DNA of 7,564 nt, taken from contig CAAEOZ010000062.1 of the NCBI GenBank assembly GCA_900757715.1, forward strand, positions 1 to 7,564, given 5' to 3'. This DNA is from an uncultured Veillonella sp. GTDB lineage: Bacteria > Bacillota > Negativicutes > Veillonellales > Veillonellaceae. Below the pieces are notes generated by a model. That model saw only the letters and a list, made by a program, of their open reading frames with translations. It was not told where the DNA came from and made no database searches. The position numbers were made by a program, and so were the translations under genes. Each line of letters starts with the position of its first letter. The first letter of the stretch is position 1. Positions 6,913 to 7,564 of this stretch are shown one piece after another.

Positions 6913-7332
6913 TTAATGACTTTCTTTTTTTGCGCACTCAGGGCAAACACCTTCGAAGGTAATATGTTGACCTGTGATTTGATATTCGCTACCTTGATCA
7001 GCAATCGTTTTGATAGCTTTCAAATCAATGCCCATCATATCCTCTACCTTATTACAACGGATGCAACGGATATGGGAATGAGCTTGTGTATCCCAATCAT
7101 AATGAGCGCGCTCATCACCAACTTCTAGAATTTTAACAAGACCGATTTTTTCAAAAATCTCCATAGTCTTGTACACTGTAGCCAAGCTCATGCTTGGATG
7201 TTCTGGGCGCAACGTATGATACAACATCTCTGCTGTTGGATGATCATGATGACCACGCAAAGCATCATAAATCGCAATACGTTGTGGGGTAACTTTAAAC
7301 CCCTGGCTACGCAAAATTTGTGCGATATCCAT
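6913..7332 (-). CDS. perR: PerR: peroxide-sensing Fur-family repressor
   Basis: This is a dimeric cytoplasmic DNA-binding repressor that uses bound Fe(II) or Mn(II) to sense hydrogen peroxide through metal-catalysed histidine oxidation (family knowledge from Bacillus PerR). The 139-residue product opens with the winged-helix region KVTPQRIAIYDAL (13-25), and its recognition helix is around SLATVYKTM (49-57). The five regulatory ligands align with Bacillus: H31 (H37), D79 (D85), H85 (H91), H87 (H93) and D98 (D104). The Asp at the last position, rather than Glu, favours PerR over Fur. Structural zinc cysteines are C90/C93 and C130/C133. The C-terminus CPECAKKESH closely resembles Bacillus PerR. 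The start at 7332 has AAAGG nine bases upstream. It is probably monocistronic, with its own promoter and box upstream and a hairpin downstream. A Fur or Zur role is less likely but needs functional proof. Confidence 0.9.
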   Translation of the reverse strand: MDIAQILRSQGFKVTPQRIAIYDALRGHHDHPTAEMLYHTLRPEHPSMSLATVYKTMEIFEKIGLVKILEVGDERAHYDWDTQAHSHIRCIRCNKVEDMMGIDLKAIKTIADQGSEYQITGQHITFEGVCPECAKKESH

Positions 7333-7395
7333 AATAATCTACCTTTCTCCACTTGGAAATCTATAAGGCATAGGCCATTATCGACCGTTTACAAG

Positions 7396-7410
7396 AAATA
7401 ATTATTATTT
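7396..7410. promoter_or_regulatory. Candidate PerR box in the perR promoter
   Basis: AAATAATTATTATTT matches the Per box TTATAATNATTATAA at 10 of 14 scored positions, and the central 11 bases (7398-7408, ATAAT-T-ATTAT) match perfectly as a 5-1-5 inverted repeat. It lies immediately downstream of the -10 and covers the expected start site, where a bound repressor would block transcription. This suggests autoregulation. AT-richness is the main caution. Confidence 0.6.
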
Positions 7411-7439
7411 ATTATACCAAAATTCTCAATACTTATCAA
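7411..7439 (-). promoter_or_regulatory. perR promoter (sigma-A type)
   Basis: TTGATA (-35, 7439..7434) and a perfect TATAAT (-10, 7416..7411) are separated by exactly 17 bp and point at perR. The expected start near 7404 gives a leader of about 70 bases. This is the best promoter in the window. Confidence 0.75.
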
Positions 7440-7469
7440 GATAAATAGTATTAACTATTAAGTAATAAA

Positions 7470-7495
7470 AAGGGGCTGTAACAAAACAGCCCCTT
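7470..7495 (-). terminator. Hairpin with T-tail reading leftward
   Basis: AAGGGGCTGT (7470-7479) pairs perfectly with ACAGCCCCTT (7486-7495) around a six-base loop. On the minus strand the stem runs into CCCCTTTTTATTACTT, a good intrinsic terminator. On the plus strand the tail (TTAACAC) is poor. It would stop transcription coming from a minus-strand gene to the right of the window before it reaches perR. Confidence 0.75.
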
Positions 7496-7503
7496 AACAC
7501 TAG

Positions 7504-7548
7504 AAAAGCTGTTAGTTGATTTTATATGATCAACTAACAGCTTTTTTT
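7504..7548 (+). terminator. Strong 17-bp hairpin with T7 tail, mainly rightward
   Basis: A perfect 17-bp stem (7504-7520 with 7529-7545) has an eight-base loop and is followed on the plus strand by an uninterrupted T run (7542-7548). On the minus strand the tail is only TTTTC, so it may act both ways but looks better rightward. No plus-strand gene precedes it in the window. Possible minus-strand stop codons at 7549-7551 or 7557-7559 mean it could instead serve the end of a gene lying to the right. Confidence 0.75.
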
Positions 7549-7564
7549 CTATATTTCTAAGAAA

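Noticed and set aside
1..7564. CRISPR arrays, insertion sequences, prophage genes, toxin-antitoxin or defence modules
   Set aside because: No spaced repeats of CRISPR size, transposase, integrase or toxin-like frames are visible. SbcCD here is the housekeeping repair nuclease and not part of a defence island.

Overview
This window looks like ordinary chromosome from an AT-rich member of the Bacillota. Its ribosome-binding sites are strong (AAGGAGG type), its PerR protein closely resembles the Bacillus one, and every gene lies on the minus strand. Protein style and gene content suggest a Negativicutes genome, possibly Veillonella or a relative. That placement is recognition-based inference and was not tested by a search. 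I saw no phage, transposon, CRISPR array, rRNA or tRNA, and no clearly new system. The interest lies in regulation and gene linkage.

Layout in the direction of transcription (right to left). 7333-7564 is non-coding. It holds two terminator-like hairpins and a well-formed sigma-A-type promoter for perR with a PerR-box-like palindrome just downstream of its -10. perR (6913-7332) encodes a peroxide-sensing Fur-family repressor with all five regulatory metal ligands and the Cys4 zinc site. A large hairpin follows its stop codon, then an AT-rich spacer with tandem and inverted repeats. nfo (5869-6705) is endonuclease IV with all nine zinc ligands. After a 215-bp AT-rich spacer with a 9-bp triplicate repeat come sbcD (4292-5653) and sbcC (1208-4291), directly abutting as TAAATG. 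After 92 bp comes a tightly packed set: a glyoxalase I-like gene (741-1115), tcdA (34-741, sharing one base) and the first 12 codons of another gene (1-37, overlapping tcdA by ATGA).

The genes suggest a coherent theme. PerR senses peroxide. Nfo repairs abasic and oxidatively damaged sites. SbcCD trims DNA hairpins and blocked double-strand ends. The glyoxalase removes methylglyoxal, another DNA-damaging metabolite. TcdA belongs to tRNA modification and is probably just a passenger of the downstream cluster. Whether PerR directly controls nfo is open: a partial PerR-box match covers the nfo promoter, but the region is so AT-rich that chance is a serious alternative.
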